This document shows, piece by piece, positions 51,152 through 60,040 of a DNA stretch of 64,000 nucleotides. Source of the DNA: Dryocola sp051297175 (GTDB lineage Bacteria; Pseudomonadota; Gammaproteobacteria; Enterobacterales; Enterobacteriaceae); the NCBI RefSeq assembly GCF_051297175.1, contig NZ_JBINNY010000001.1, positions 3,720,001 through 3,784,000 of the forward strand, given 5' to 3'. The first letter of the stretch is position 1. Every line of letters begins with the position of its first letter. A model generated the notes under the pieces. The model was not told the origin of the DNA. It searched no databases and worked only from the letters and a program-made list of their open reading frames with translations. Both the position numbers and the translations under genes were made by a program.

Positions 51152-52399
51152 TTATGCGTTAGCCAATCGATAAGACTTACGCGAAGTGACGAAGGCAAAG
51201 ATAAGCGTACCGGCCACGACCAGGCAGGCGGAGATGACAAAGCTGATTTCCTTTGAACCGGTGAGGTCGGAAATAAATCCGGTCAGCGTCGGCGCAATGA
51301 CCGCAGAACTCATGCCGAAGAAGTTAAACAGGCTGAATGCCCGGCCAAGCGTTTTACGCGAGGCGCGTTCGGAAACGTAGGAGATCAGAATCGGGTCGAC
51401 CGCCAGCTTGCCCAGCAGGCCGTAGGCGATGAGGCTTGCCATCAGCATGGTGGAGTTCGGCGCCCAGACGGTCAGCAGCAGCATCAGCGCGGCCATGGAT
51501 TCCAGAATCAGGATCATTTTCACTTTGCTGTTGCGGAACTTGTCCGACAGATTGCTGAAGAACAGCGCGCCTGGGATCCCCGACAGCGCAACCAGCGCAG
51601 AGGCAAAGCCAATCGCCCCGCCTTCAAAGCCGCGCTCGACCTGAAGGTAGGACGGCAGCCAGGTCACAATCAGGTAGTAGCCGTAGCAGGTGCAGAAGTA
51701 GAGGAAGTACACGCAGCACAGCAAAGGCGTAAACAGCGAGCCCGGCTTCTCATCCGTAGGGCTGTCGTTCACGGCCTGGCTGGCGTTGCCTTTCGCGCTG
51801 GCCGCGTCTTTCGTCGATTTTGAACGAACGATAAGCGTAAAGGTAATGAGCATCAGCACCAGGATAGCGGCGACGATGGTCAGCACCGTTTGCCAGGCCA
51901 TGTGCATGTCTTTGACCAGCAGGCTGGAGCCAATCAGCCCGATCCCCATCCCCACGGCGGAGCCGCTGTTGATGATGGCGTTCGCCAGCGCGCGGCGTTC
52001 CTGCGGCACGTTCTCAGACGAGAGCGAGTAGGCCGAACTAAAGAACGAAGCGCAGCCTGCGCCCGCCATTATCGAACCGGCGTAAATCATCGTTAAGCCG
52101 GTGGCGTGGGCGATGCTTAGCGTGCCGAGAATAAACAGGCTAAAGCCGCACATCAGCATGATTTTCTGGCCGAATTTGTCGACCAGAATGCCGCAGGGGA
52201 TTTGCATACTGCAGTAGGCAAAGAAGTAGAAGCTGGCGATAGCGCCGATTTGCGCGTCGCTGATGCCGCCAAGCGAGGCCTGGATTTCAGGATAAATCGG
52301 CGTCAGCACCGTGCGGTAAATCCAAATCGCCACCCAGCCGAGGCTCATGACAACAACGATTTTTTTCCAGTATTGAGAACCGCTATTTTGCGTAGTCAT
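51152..52399 (-). CDS. MFS transporter of the allantoin locus
   Basis: 415 residues, 12 predicted helices with a long central loop rich in Ser/Ala/Lys (about residues 195-220). Typical MFS loop motif GILVDKFGQKIML and a second-half equivalent FSNLSDKFRNSK. Not in the E. coli K-12 cluster, which has ybbY and ybbV instead. It lies 17 bp after allC and is probably cotranscribed. Candidate cargo: allantoate, ureidoglycolate, oxamate or glyoxylate; direction unknown. Confidence 0.88.
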   Translation of the reverse strand: MTTQNSGSQYWKKIVVVMSLGWVAIWIYRTVLTPIYPEIQASLGGISDAQIGAIASFYFFAYCSMQIPCGILVDKFGQKIMLMCGFSLFILGTLSIAHATGLTMIYAGSIMAGAGCASFFSSAYSLSSENVPQERRALANAIINSGSAVGMGIGLIGSSLLVKDMHMAWQTVLTIVAAILVLMLITFTLIVRSKSTKDAASAKGNASQAVNDSPTDEKPGSLFTPLLCCVYFLYFCTCYGYYLIVTWLPSYLQVERGFEGGAIGFASALVALSGIPGALFFSNLSDKFRNSKVKMILILESMAALMLLLTVWAPNSTMLMASLIAYGLLGKLAVDPILISYVSERASRKTLGRAFSLFNFFGMSSAVIAPTLTGFISDLTGSKEISFVISACLVVAGTLIFAFVTSRKSYRLANA

Positions 52400-52416
52400 T
52401 TTGGTATTGCTCCCTG

Positions 52417-53643
52417 TTATTTATATGCCAGCTCATAAAGAACGTTTATGAGTGCTTCCACGCCCTGGACACGGTCTTTCAGCTGCGTTTCTTCCGCAGG
52501 GTTGTGACTGATACCGGCGATGCTCGGAATAAAGATCATTCCGGTTGGCACTCGGGGAGCAAAGATCTGCGCGTCGTGACCCGCGCCGCTGTGCATACGG
52601 CGGTAGTTGGCACCGGATTTAGCCAGCGCGGAGTCGATGAGGTCGGTCACCTGCGGATCCATTGGGATAGGATCTTCATCCATCCATAAATCCACCTCGC
52701 AGGCGATGCCCATTTCGGCGGTGAGTGTTTCGATATCGGCAATAATCGAGTCGCTGAATGCCACTAGCGCTTCTTTGTCCGTATGGCGGCAGTCCATGGT
52801 GAATAAAATATCGCCAGGCACGACGTTAACGGTGTTTGGCTTCGGCTCCACTTTGCCGAAGGTGAGCACCAGCGGATCGCCCAGCGCGCGGGCTTTATCG
52901 ATAGACTGGTTGCATATTTTGCTGAAGGCGTAGACGGTATCTTTGCGATAGCTCATCGGCGTGGTGCCCGCGTGGTTGGCTTCGCCGTGCAGGGTAATGT
53001 TGTAGCGACGCTGGCCGACGATGCTGGTGACGAGGCCGATGCTTTTGCCTTCCGTTTCCAGCACTTTGCCCTGTTCGATGTGCAGCTCAACGAAGGTTTT
53101 AATATCTTTGCGCTGCGTGTTAGCGCCCGCGAAGTCAAATCCGCACTCGCGCATGGCGTCGACAAAACCAACGCCCTTGTTATCTTTGATGCCCTGCACG
53201 TCCGCCTGATTAGCGATGCCGAAGATGTTTTTGCTGCCCCAGAATACGTACGGGAAGCGGCTGCCCTCTTCTTCGGCCATCGACACCACTTCCAGCGTGC
53301 GGCGCGGCTTGCCGTATTTCTTATTCAGATAATCAATGGCGATATAGGCAGCCTCAATGCCAAACTGGCCGTCAAGATTGCCGCCGTTAACCACGGTATC
53401 GATATGCGAGCCCGACATAATCACCTCGTCCGGGAATTCAGTTCCCTCGAGGCGGCCGTATAAATTACCAACTTCGTCAAACCTGGCGTCCAGACCGCTG
53501 CTTTTGAATATTTCCAAAAGTTTATTTTGCGCCCCCAGCCAGCTTTCCGTGTAGAGTAAACGCGTCATGCCTTTGCCGGATGAATATCCGAAAGACGTGA
53601 TTTCCCGTGAGATGTTTTCAACGCTGTGTGATAGATGTTCCAT
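52417..53643 (-). CDS. allC: Allantoate amidohydrolase
   Basis: 408-residue M20/hydantoinase-carbamoylase family dinuclear metalloenzyme giving ureidoglycine from allantoate. MSGSHIDTVVNGGNLDGQFG, MAEEEGSRFPYVFWGSKN, ELHIEQGKVLE, HGEANHAGTTPM and HSGAGHDAQIFA hold the metal ligands. In E. coli it lies between allE and allD; here it is beside the MFS gene in another operon. Confidence 0.96.
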   Translation of the reverse strand: MEHLSHSVENISREITSFGYSSGKGMTRLLYTESWLGAQNKLLEIFKSSGLDARFDEVGNLYGRLEGTEFPDEVIMSGSHIDTVVNGGNLDGQFGIEAAYIAIDYLNKKYGKPRRTLEVVSMAEEEGSRFPYVFWGSKNIFGIANQADVQGIKDNKGVGFVDAMRECGFDFAGANTQRKDIKTFVELHIEQGKVLETEGKSIGLVTSIVGQRRYNITLHGEANHAGTTPMSYRKDTVYAFSKICNQSIDKARALGDPLVLTFGKVEPKPNTVNVVPGDILFTMDCRHTDKEALVAFSDSIIADIETLTAEMGIACEVDLWMDEDPIPMDPQVTDLIDSALAKSGANYRRMHSGAGHDAQIFAPRVPTGMIFIPSIAGISHNPAEETQLKDRVQGVEALINVLYELAYK

Positions 53644-53685
53644 AATCCCTTCTTTCTTTATCAGCCTATTAAAATGTTTATTTAC

Positions 53686-53770
53686 TTAGCTATTCGGAAT
53701 AAGAAGAAAAGCAGCAAAACTTATAATTTTTATTAATAGCGCCGCGTGGTTATTTATTACCCGCAGCGCT
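53686..53770. repeat. Duplicated intergenic element, copy upstream of allC
   Basis: TTAGCTATTCGGAA, then ACTTATAATTTTTAT, then the inverted repeat AGCGCCGCG/CGCAGCGCT (53738-53746, 53762-53770). Same modules and order as 51064-51135, with a 13-bp longer middle. Confidence 0.75.
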
Positions 53771-53780
53771 TTATTATTGT

Positions 53781-54659
53781 TTAAGATATTTTATGATTGG
53801 CCATTAATTCTAATGACTGGACTAACGCTGAATGATCGAGCTGGCTGCCGCCGTTTGCGGCGCAGGTATTAAATAACTCCTGGCAGGTTGCGGTATTCGG
53901 CAGGTTAATCGCTAACGCTTTCGCGCTTTGCAGCGCAAGGTTTAAATCTTTCTGGTGCAGCGCAATTTTAAAGCCCGGCGCAAAGGTGCGTTTGATCATG
54001 CGCTCGCCGTGTACCTCAAGGATGCGCGAAGAGGCAAAGCCGCCCATCAGCGCCTGGCGCACGCGCGCCGGATCGGCTCCGGCTTTAGAAGCAAACAGCA
54101 GGGCTTCTGATACCGCTTCAATATTCAGCGCAACAATAATTTGGTTAGCGACTTTGCAGGTCTGACCGTCGCCGTTGCCGCCGACCAGGGTGATGTTTTT
54201 CCCCAGGATTTCAAATAATGGTTTAATGCGTTCAAATACTTCCAGCTCACCGCCAACCATAATGGACAGCGTGCCTTCGCGGGCACCGATTTCACCGCCG
54301 GACACCGGCGCGTCGAGGTATTCACCGCCCAGCTCAATAACCTTCTTCGCGAAGACTTTGGTTTCAATGGGTGAAATAGAACTCATATCCACAATCGTCT
54401 TGCCGCGAAGCGAGGTGTCCGCACAGCCTTCTTTGCCGAATAGCACCTCTTCTACCTGCGGCGTATCGGGCACCATAATAAAGATTACGTCTGATTTTTC
54501 TGTTACTTTGCGCGCAGTCCCGCTATTTTCCGCGCCCAGCTTGATTAATTCTTCCGAAACGGGGCCAATGGTGCTGACAAAAAGTTTATGTCCCGCCTGC
54601 GCCAGGCGCTGTGCCATCGGGGTGCCCATAATACCGAGGCCGATAAATCCTATATTCAT
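53781..54659 (-). CDS. glxR: Tartronate semialdehyde reductase
   Basis: 292 residues from the ATG at 54659, the E. coli length. 3-hydroxyisobutyrate dehydrogenase family: IGFIGLGIMGTPMAQRLAQAGH, DAPVSGGEIGAREGTLSIMVGG and catalytic lysine in GDGQTCKVANQI. Reduces tartronate semialdehyde to glycerate. A longer frame to 54701 crosses a hairpin and is not likely. Confidence 0.96.
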   Translation of the reverse strand: MNIGFIGLGIMGTPMAQRLAQAGHKLFVSTIGPVSEELIKLGAENSGTARKVTEKSDVIFIMVPDTPQVEEVLFGKEGCADTSLRGKTIVDMSSISPIETKVFAKKVIELGGEYLDAPVSGGEIGAREGTLSIMVGGELEVFERIKPLFEILGKNITLVGGNGDGQTCKVANQIIVALNIEAVSEALLFASKAGADPARVRQALMGGFASSRILEVHGERMIKRTFAPGFKIALHQKDLNLALQSAKALAINLPNTATCQELFNTCAANGGSQLDHSALVQSLELMANHKIS

Positions 54660-54681
54660 TTTCTCTTCCTTTTCCTGAATT

Positions 54682-54729
54682 CGGGCAACAGAATGCCGCA
54701 TCCTTTATTAAGGATTATTTTGTTGCCCG
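54682..54729 (-). other. Compound hairpin between hyi and glxR
   Basis: Outer arms CGGGCAACA/TGTTGCCCG (9 bp, perfect) enclose an inner perfect hairpin ATCCTT-TATT-AAGGAT. It spans most of the 84-bp hyi-glxR gap, directly before the glxR ribosome site. Possible processing or translation-control element. Confidence 0.65.
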
Positions 54730-54743
54730 CTGAGTTTTAGCTA

Positions 54744-55520
54744 TTAACGATAGCGGTTAAGCCATGCAATACCGGTTTCCGTCGTCTGTAACGGTTTATA
54801 TTCACAGCCGACCCAGCCGTCATAGGCCGACTTTTCTATTACGCCGAACAGATAGTCATAATTAATTTCCCCGGTTCCCGGTTCGCCGCGCCCTGGATTA
54901 TCTGCCAGTTGAATATGACCAATACGATCTAAATGTTTAGTGAGGGTATTGGCTAATTCTCCTTCCATGCGCTGCATATGATAAATATCGTACTGCAGGC
55001 GAATATTGTCGCAGCCCACTTCATCAAGAAGATCCAGCGTCTGCTGCGTGCCGGTCAGGTGGAAGCCCGGGATATCGAAATGGTTGATCGGTTCGATAAC
55101 CAGCATGATGCCCTCTTTTGCCAGCGCGTTACCGGCATAACGCAGGTTGTTGACCAGCGTATTGTGGACGACATCGGCCCCGACGCCCGCCGGGGTTTTC
55201 CCCACCAGACAGTTAATTTTGCGGTTGCCTAACGCCTGCGCGTAGTGGATTGCCGCCGTCACGCCGCTGCGAAACTCCTCTTCGCGGCCCGGAATGCAGG
55301 CGATACCGCGTTCGCCTTTTTCCCAGTCGCCTGCGGGCAGGTTGTGCAGCGTGTGTTCGAGCTGGTTATCCGCCAGCTTCTCCCGCAGGGTGGCGATGCT
55401 GTAGCCGTACGGGAACATAAATTCTACGGCTTTAAAGCCCGCCGCCGCGGCGCGTTCGAAGCGGTCGAGGAAATCGTATTCCAGGAACAGCATCGACAGG
55501 TTGGCTGAGAAACGTAACAT
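54744..55520 (-). CDS. hyi: Hydroxypyruvate isomerase
   Basis: 258-residue TIM-barrel isomerase of the AP endonuclease 2 superfamily; interconverts hydroxypyruvate and tartronate semialdehyde. FMFPYGYS, LVIEPINHFDIPGFHL, LQYDIYHMQRMEG and HIQLADNPGRGEPGTGEINY carry the metal ligands. 12 bp after gcl. Confidence 0.95.
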   Translation of the reverse strand: MLRFSANLSMLFLEYDFLDRFERAAAAGFKAVEFMFPYGYSIATLREKLADNQLEHTLHNLPAGDWEKGERGIACIPGREEEFRSGVTAAIHYAQALGNRKINCLVGKTPAGVGADVVHNTLVNNLRYAGNALAKEGIMLVIEPINHFDIPGFHLTGTQQTLDLLDEVGCDNIRLQYDIYHMQRMEGELANTLTKHLDRIGHIQLADNPGRGEPGTGEINYDYLFGVIEKSAYDGWVGCEYKPLQTTETGIAWLNRYR

Positions 55521-55532
55521 GGCCTTTTCCCC

Positions 55533-57314
55533 CTATTCATACTTCATGAAGCAGGTTTCGGTCGGCGCGTCCGCCGCGCTGTCCGCCGTGGCTTCGAATT
55601 CGTTGACGTTATCCAGCTCGCTGCCCATTGAGATATTGGTGACGCGCTCGAGGATCACTTCCACCACCACCGGCACGCGGTGCTGCGCCATCAGCTCTTT
55701 GGCTTTGGCGAACGCCGGAGCGAGATCTTCCGGCTTGAAGACGCGAATCGCCTTACAGCCCAGACCTTCCACCACCTTCACGTGGTCAACGCCGTAGCCG
55801 TTTACCTCGGTGGAGTTGATGTTTTCGAAGGCGAGCTGCACGCAGTAGTCCATGTCGAAGGCGCGCTGCGACTGGCGAATCAGCCCCAGGTAGGCGTTGT
55901 TAACCACGACGTGGATATACGGAATGTTGAACTGCGCGCCGACGGCCAGCTCTTCAATCATGAACTGGAAGTCGTAGTCGCCGGATAGCGCCACCACGTT
56001 GCGTGCCGGGTCAGCCACGCTTACGCCCAGCGCCGCAGGAACGGTCCAGCCCAGCGGGCCTGCCTGGCCTGCGTTGATCCAGTGGCGGTCTTTGAAGACG
56101 TGCAGCATCTGCGCCGCCGCGATCTGCGACAGGCCGATGGTCGTCACGTAGCAGACGTCGCGCCCGAACGCCTTGTTCATCTCTTCGTAGACGCGCTGCG
56201 GTTTGACCGGCACCTCGTCGAAGTGCGTTTTACGCAGCAGGGTACGCTTGCGCTGCTGGCAGTCGGCAACCCACTGCTGGCGATCCGGCAGGCGGCCCGC
56301 TTTCTGCATCTCTTCCGCGACGTCGATCAGCAGCTCCAGCGCGGCTTTTGCGTCGGAAACTATGCCTAAATCCGGGCACAGCACGCGGCCAATCTGGGTC
56401 GGCTCAATGTCGATATGGATGATTTTGCGGCCCGCGGTGTACTTCTCAATCGAGCCGGTGTGGCGGTTGGCGAAGCGGTTGCCGATGCCGAACACCAGGT
56501 CCGACGCCAGCAGCGTGGCGTTGCCGTAGCGGTGGGCAGTTTGCAGCCCGGCCATGCCCGCCATCAGCTCGTGGTCGTCCGGAATCGTGCCCCAGCCCAT
56601 CAGCGTTGGGATGACGGGAACCTGCGTCAGTTCGGCAAAGCGTTGCAGCTGCGCCGCGGCATCGGCATTGATGACGCCGCCGCCGGAAACGATGACCGGG
56701 CGCTCGGCTTTGACCAGCATTTCCAGCGCCATTTCTACCTGGGCGCGTGAGGCGGCAGGTTTGTAGGCCGGCAGCGGCTCGTAGCTGTCCGGGTCGAATT
56801 CAATTTCGGCGACCTGGACGTCAAACGGCAGATCCACCAGTACGGGGCCAGGGCGGCCGGAACGCATTACGTGGAAAGCCTGTTGCAGCACGCGCGGCAC
56901 CAGCGCAGGCTCCAGCACGGTTACCGCCATTTTGCTGACCGGTTTGGCGATGGCCTGGATATCGACGGCCTGGAAATCTTCTTTATGCAGACGGGCGCGC
57001 GGGGCCTGGCCGGTGATGCACAGAATAGGAATGGAGTCGGCAGAGGCGGAGTACAGCGCGGTAATCATGTCCGTACCCGCCGGGCCGGAGGTGCCAAGAC
57101 AAACGCCGATATTGCCAGCTGTTGCGCGGGTGTAGCCTTCCGCCATATGCGAAGCGCCTTCCACATGACGCGCGAGGACGTGACGAATGCCGCCGTGTTG
57201 GCGCATCGCCGAGTAAAAAGGGTTGATGGCTGCGCCCGGCACGCCAAAGGCGGTCGTTACGCCCTCTTTTTCCAGTACATACATTGCCGCATCGACGGCT
57301 CTCATTTTGGCCAT
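55533..57314 (-). CDS. gcl: Glyoxylate carboligase
   Basis: Thiamine-diphosphate enzyme joining two glyoxylates to tartronate semialdehyde plus CO2. 593 residues as in E. coli, starting MAKMRAVDAAMYVLEKEG with AAGGA eight bases upstream. It has valine at the usual catalytic-glutamate position (TAFGVPGAAINPFY) as known for Gcl, and the ThDP motif GDYDFQFMIEELAVGAQFN...NNAYLGL. First gene of the operon behind an AllR-type operator. Confidence 0.97.
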   Translation of the reverse strand: MAKMRAVDAAMYVLEKEGVTTAFGVPGAAINPFYSAMRQHGGIRHVLARHVEGASHMAEGYTRATAGNIGVCLGTSGPAGTDMITALYSASADSIPILCITGQAPRARLHKEDFQAVDIQAIAKPVSKMAVTVLEPALVPRVLQQAFHVMRSGRPGPVLVDLPFDVQVAEIEFDPDSYEPLPAYKPAASRAQVEMALEMLVKAERPVIVSGGGVINADAAAQLQRFAELTQVPVIPTLMGWGTIPDDHELMAGMAGLQTAHRYGNATLLASDLVFGIGNRFANRHTGSIEKYTAGRKIIHIDIEPTQIGRVLCPDLGIVSDAKAALELLIDVAEEMQKAGRLPDRQQWVADCQQRKRTLLRKTHFDEVPVKPQRVYEEMNKAFGRDVCYVTTIGLSQIAAAQMLHVFKDRHWINAGQAGPLGWTVPAALGVSVADPARNVVALSGDYDFQFMIEELAVGAQFNIPYIHVVVNNAYLGLIRQSQRAFDMDYCVQLAFENINSTEVNGYGVDHVKVVEGLGCKAIRVFKPEDLAPAFAKAKELMAQHRVPVVVEVILERVTNISMGSELDNVNEFEATADSAADAPTETCFMKYE

Positions 57315-57340
57315 GGTACTCATCCTTATACATGTCATTG

Positions 57341-57357
57341 TTGGAAAGTTTTTCCAA
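57341..57357. promoter_or_regulatory. AllR-type operator upstream of gcl
   Basis: TTGGAAAGTTTTTCCAA: perfect 7-bp inverted repeat with a 3-bp centre, between allR and gcl. It matches the AT-rich TTGGAAA...TTTCCAA palindromes bound by AllR at E. coli gcl and allA, and a near copy occurs at 58937. Confidence 0.8.
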
Positions 57358-57408
57358 CTTGAAAATCATCCAAAAAAATCCCTCGCCCGCAGGCGGGGGA
57401 TGACGAAC

Positions 57409-58227
57409 CTAGCGTGCCGGAGCGTTCAGACCTAAAGCGGTACTGATGTCCTGCGCCGTTTCTCTAACCAGCTCGCCCAGGCTATCGAAGCGCTCGACCG
57501 AGAGGCGAGAGCTGGGGCCTGAAATCGAGATGGCGGCCACGACGTCCCCGGCGCTGTTGTAAATCGCCGAGGCGATACAGTTAAGCCCGACAACGTGCTC
57601 TTCTTTATCAACGACATAGCCGCGTTCCCGCGACAAAAGAAGATCTTTCTTGAGCTGGTGTAAATCCGCAAGCGTCCCTGGGGTAAAGCTTTTCAGTCCG
57701 GTTTTCACCATCAGATCCATCAGCTCTTCGTCCATCAGCGGATACAGCAAAGCCTTCCCGGCGCCGGAGGCGTGCAGCGGCAGGCGGCTGCCCAGCGGGG
57801 CGCACATTCTCACCATCGACTGGCATTCCAGCTGGCCTATCAGCACCGCTTCACCGCCGTTGCGGATCGCCACGTTCACCGTTTCGCCGGACAGCAGCAT
57901 CAGGCGGCGCATAAAAGGCGCGGCGACCGAAAGCACGTCACGGTTGTGGATATACGCCGCGCCGACGTTAAAGACGCCAAGCCCGATGTGCCACCAGCCA
58001 AGCTGCGCGTCCTGGTAAATAAACTCTGCATTCTCAAGCACTTTCAGTAAACGAAAGGTGGTTGAAAGGGGCAATTCAAGATTCTCGGCAATGTCCGTTA
58101 CCGAGGAGCTGCCGCCCGCTTTTGCCAGGTACTGCAAAATCGCAATGCCTCGTTCCAGGGCCTGAGCGCCTTTCTGCGCGCCCGACTCAGGCTGGCTTGG
58201 CCGCCCACGACGTCTTACTTCAGTCAT
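57409..58227 (-). CDS. allR: HTH-type transcriptional repressor AllR
   Basis: IclR family, 272 residues (E. coli 271). N-terminal winged helix ALERGIAILQYLAKAGGSSSVTDIAENLELPLSTTFRLLKVL; C-terminal effector domain with PLHASGAGKALL and GYVVDKEEHVVGLNCIASAIYN. Represses gcl and allA; glyoxylate relieves and allantoin modulates repression in E. coli. Confidence 0.96.
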   Translation of the reverse strand: MTEVRRRGRPSQPESGAQKGAQALERGIAILQYLAKAGGSSSVTDIAENLELPLSTTFRLLKVLENAEFIYQDAQLGWWHIGLGVFNVGAAYIHNRDVLSVAAPFMRRLMLLSGETVNVAIRNGGEAVLIGQLECQSMVRMCAPLGSRLPLHASGAGKALLYPLMDEELMDLMVKTGLKSFTPGTLADLHQLKKDLLLSRERGYVVDKEEHVVGLNCIASAIYNSAGDVVAAISISGPSSRLSVERFDSLGELVRETAQDISTALGLNAPAR

Positions 58228-58334
58228 TCTTAAGTTATCTCCCGCTCTCAGACTTTTCGAAAGCGCGCTGCGTCAGTGAATTAAACGCTGCCATCTTATT
58301 TAAGATGCCCTGAAGCGTCACGGTATTTGTCCGC

Positions 58335-58832
58335 TTAATGGTTGGCGCCGTCGCAGAGTTCAAGCTGATACGGCGGCAAATCCGCTACGTCACAGTTATT
58401 CTGACCGCCGCGGTCGACGGTTAAGAAATCCGTGGTGGTTTTCCAGGCGAACAGCGGGTGGTGCCAGACGTTACGGTTGTAGTTCACGCCCTGACGGCCG
58501 TTGGTTACAAAGGCGCGCAGCGTTTGCCTGTCGGGTTCGTCATCGCCCAGCGCAACCACGACCAGGAAGGGTTCGCCGTTCATCGGCACAAAGGCCTGCG
58601 ACCCCAGCGGGTGGCGTTCCAGCAGTTTGACGGTAAGCGGAAAATCGAGCGGCTGGGCGCGGTTGATGCTGATAAGCGCGCGGTCCTGTTCGATAACGTC
58701 GATTTTCGCCAGGTCGTGGTAGCGCTCGGTTTGCCCGTCGTTGATGTGGAAGAAGTCCTTGCCGTGGGTTTCGATAACGTCGCCATAGGGCGCAAAATCG
58801 GCCTGTGTCAGAGGTAATACTTTCAGTTTCAT
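58335..58832 (-). CDS. allA: Ureidoglycolate lyase
   Basis: 165 residues (E. coli 160); releases glyoxylate and urea from ureidoglycolate. Family segments FAPYGDVIETHG, NRAQPLDFPLTVKLLERHPLGSQAFVPM and GVNYNRNVWHHPLFAW. Divergent from allS with an AllR-type operator between. Confidence 0.95.
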   Translation of the reverse strand: MKLKVLPLTQADFAPYGDVIETHGKDFFHINDGQTERYHDLAKIDVIEQDRALISINRAQPLDFPLTVKLLERHPLGSQAFVPMNGEPFLVVVALGDDEPDRQTLRAFVTNGRQGVNYNRNVWHHPLFAWKTTTDFLTVDRGGQNNCDVADLPPYQLELCDGANH

Positions 58833-58936
58833 GGTTTTTCCTTGCTGATTTCAATCCCTTTCGCTGCCCTTCCCGAGGGTTAAGCAACCTTCTGCCAGCA
58901 ATCTAAAACCTAACGGGCGATCGATGCAATAATAAG

Positions 58937-58953
58937 TTGGAATATTTTTCCAA
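58937..58953. promoter_or_regulatory. AllR-type operator between allA and allS
   Basis: TTGGAATATTTTTCCAA: the same palindrome as upstream of gcl with one arm mismatch, in the 218-bp divergent region. In E. coli AllR binds at this place. Confidence 0.78.
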
Positions 58954-59050
58954 AAAAGAGATGCAGCCCACATCATTCCGGGAAGCCTTTTGCAAAAATA
59001 ACACTAAATCATAGGGATAAAGATATCTTAACCCGATATGGGAGGCCGTA

Positions 59051-60040
59051 ATGCTTGATCAAGAGACGATCCGCACCTTTCTGACCGTGGCTGAAACCGC
59101 CAGTTTCTCCAACGCCGCGCGCCGTTTGCATAAGACCACGGCGACCATCAGCTACCGCATCAAGCTGCTGGAAGAAAATACCGGCGTTCCCCTTTTTAGC
59201 CGCACGACGCGCAGCGTTTTTTTAACCCCCGCAGGCCAGCATTTGCTGGAGCGTTCGCGCGAGTGGCTGGCGTGGCTGGACGCCATGCCGGGGGAGCTGA
59301 GGCAGATTAACGACGGCGTTGAGCGGCAGGTAAATATCGTGGTGAATAACCTGCTTTACGAACCGCAGGCGATTGCGGCGCTGCTTGCGCACCTGGTGGC
59401 GCTTTTCCCGCTGACGCAGTTCACCTTTTCGCGGCAGATTTATATGGGCGTGTGGGATGCGCTGCTGCACGATGATTTTTCGCTGGCGATCGGCGTTTCG
59501 GGTGGAGAAACGCTGGCGGAAACCATCGAGCTTCTGCCGCTGGGTGAGATTGACTGGGTGTTTGTGATGGCGGCGCAGCACCCGCTCGCCGTGCAGGAGG
59601 GGCCGCTGACGGAGGCCAGGCTGCGGCAGTTTCCGGCCATCAATATTGAAGACAGCGCCCGCCACCTTACCAAACGCGTGGCCTGGCGGCTGGCGGGCCA
59701 AAAAGAGATTAAGGTGTCCGATCTCGACACCAAGCTTGCCGCCCACGTCGCGGGCGTCGGCATCGGCTTTTTACCGCGTTCGCTCTGCCAGCGCGACCTG
59801 GAGCGCGGCGCGCTGGTGACGCGCACGATCCCGGCGATGCGCCCGCCCTCGCCGCTGAGCCTCGCCTGGCACAGCGTGCAGAGCGGCAAGGCGGCGCTGG
59901 AGATCGTCCGGCTGTTTCAGGACAATTCCAGCACCGTTCAGGGCTTTATGGCTCCGCTTACATCAGGCCACAAACTGGCGGAAGAGCGCCTTGCCTTTCA
60001 GCAGGCGAACGCCCAGCCAGCCGCCGCAGGCCGAGAGTAG
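59051..60040 (+). CDS. allS: LysR-type activator AllS
   Basis: 329 residues. N-terminal LysR helix-turn-helix (LDQETIRTFLTVAETASFSNAARRLHKTTATISYRIKLLEENTGVPLFSRTTRSV), then the effector domain with DGVERQVNIVVNNLLYEPQA and GVGIGFLPRSLCQ. GGGAGG precedes the ATG. In E. coli AllS activates the allD operon. It is about 20 residues longer than E. coli AllS; the extra C-terminus overlaps the 3' end of convergent ybbP by 78 bp. Confidence 0.94.
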   Translation: MLDQETIRTFLTVAETASFSNAARRLHKTTATISYRIKLLEENTGVPLFSRTTRSVFLTPAGQHLLERSREWLAWLDAMPGELRQINDGVERQVNIVVNNLLYEPQAIAALLAHLVALFPLTQFTFSRQIYMGVWDALLHDDFSLAIGVSGGETLAETIELLPLGEIDWVFVMAAQHPLAVQEGPLTEARLRQFPAINIEDSARHLTKRVAWRLAGQKEIKVSDLDTKLAAHVAGVGIGFLPRSLCQRDLERGALVTRTIPAMRPPSPLSLAWHSVQSGKAALEIVRLFQDNSSTVQGFMAPLTSGHKLAEERLAFQQANAQPAAAGRE

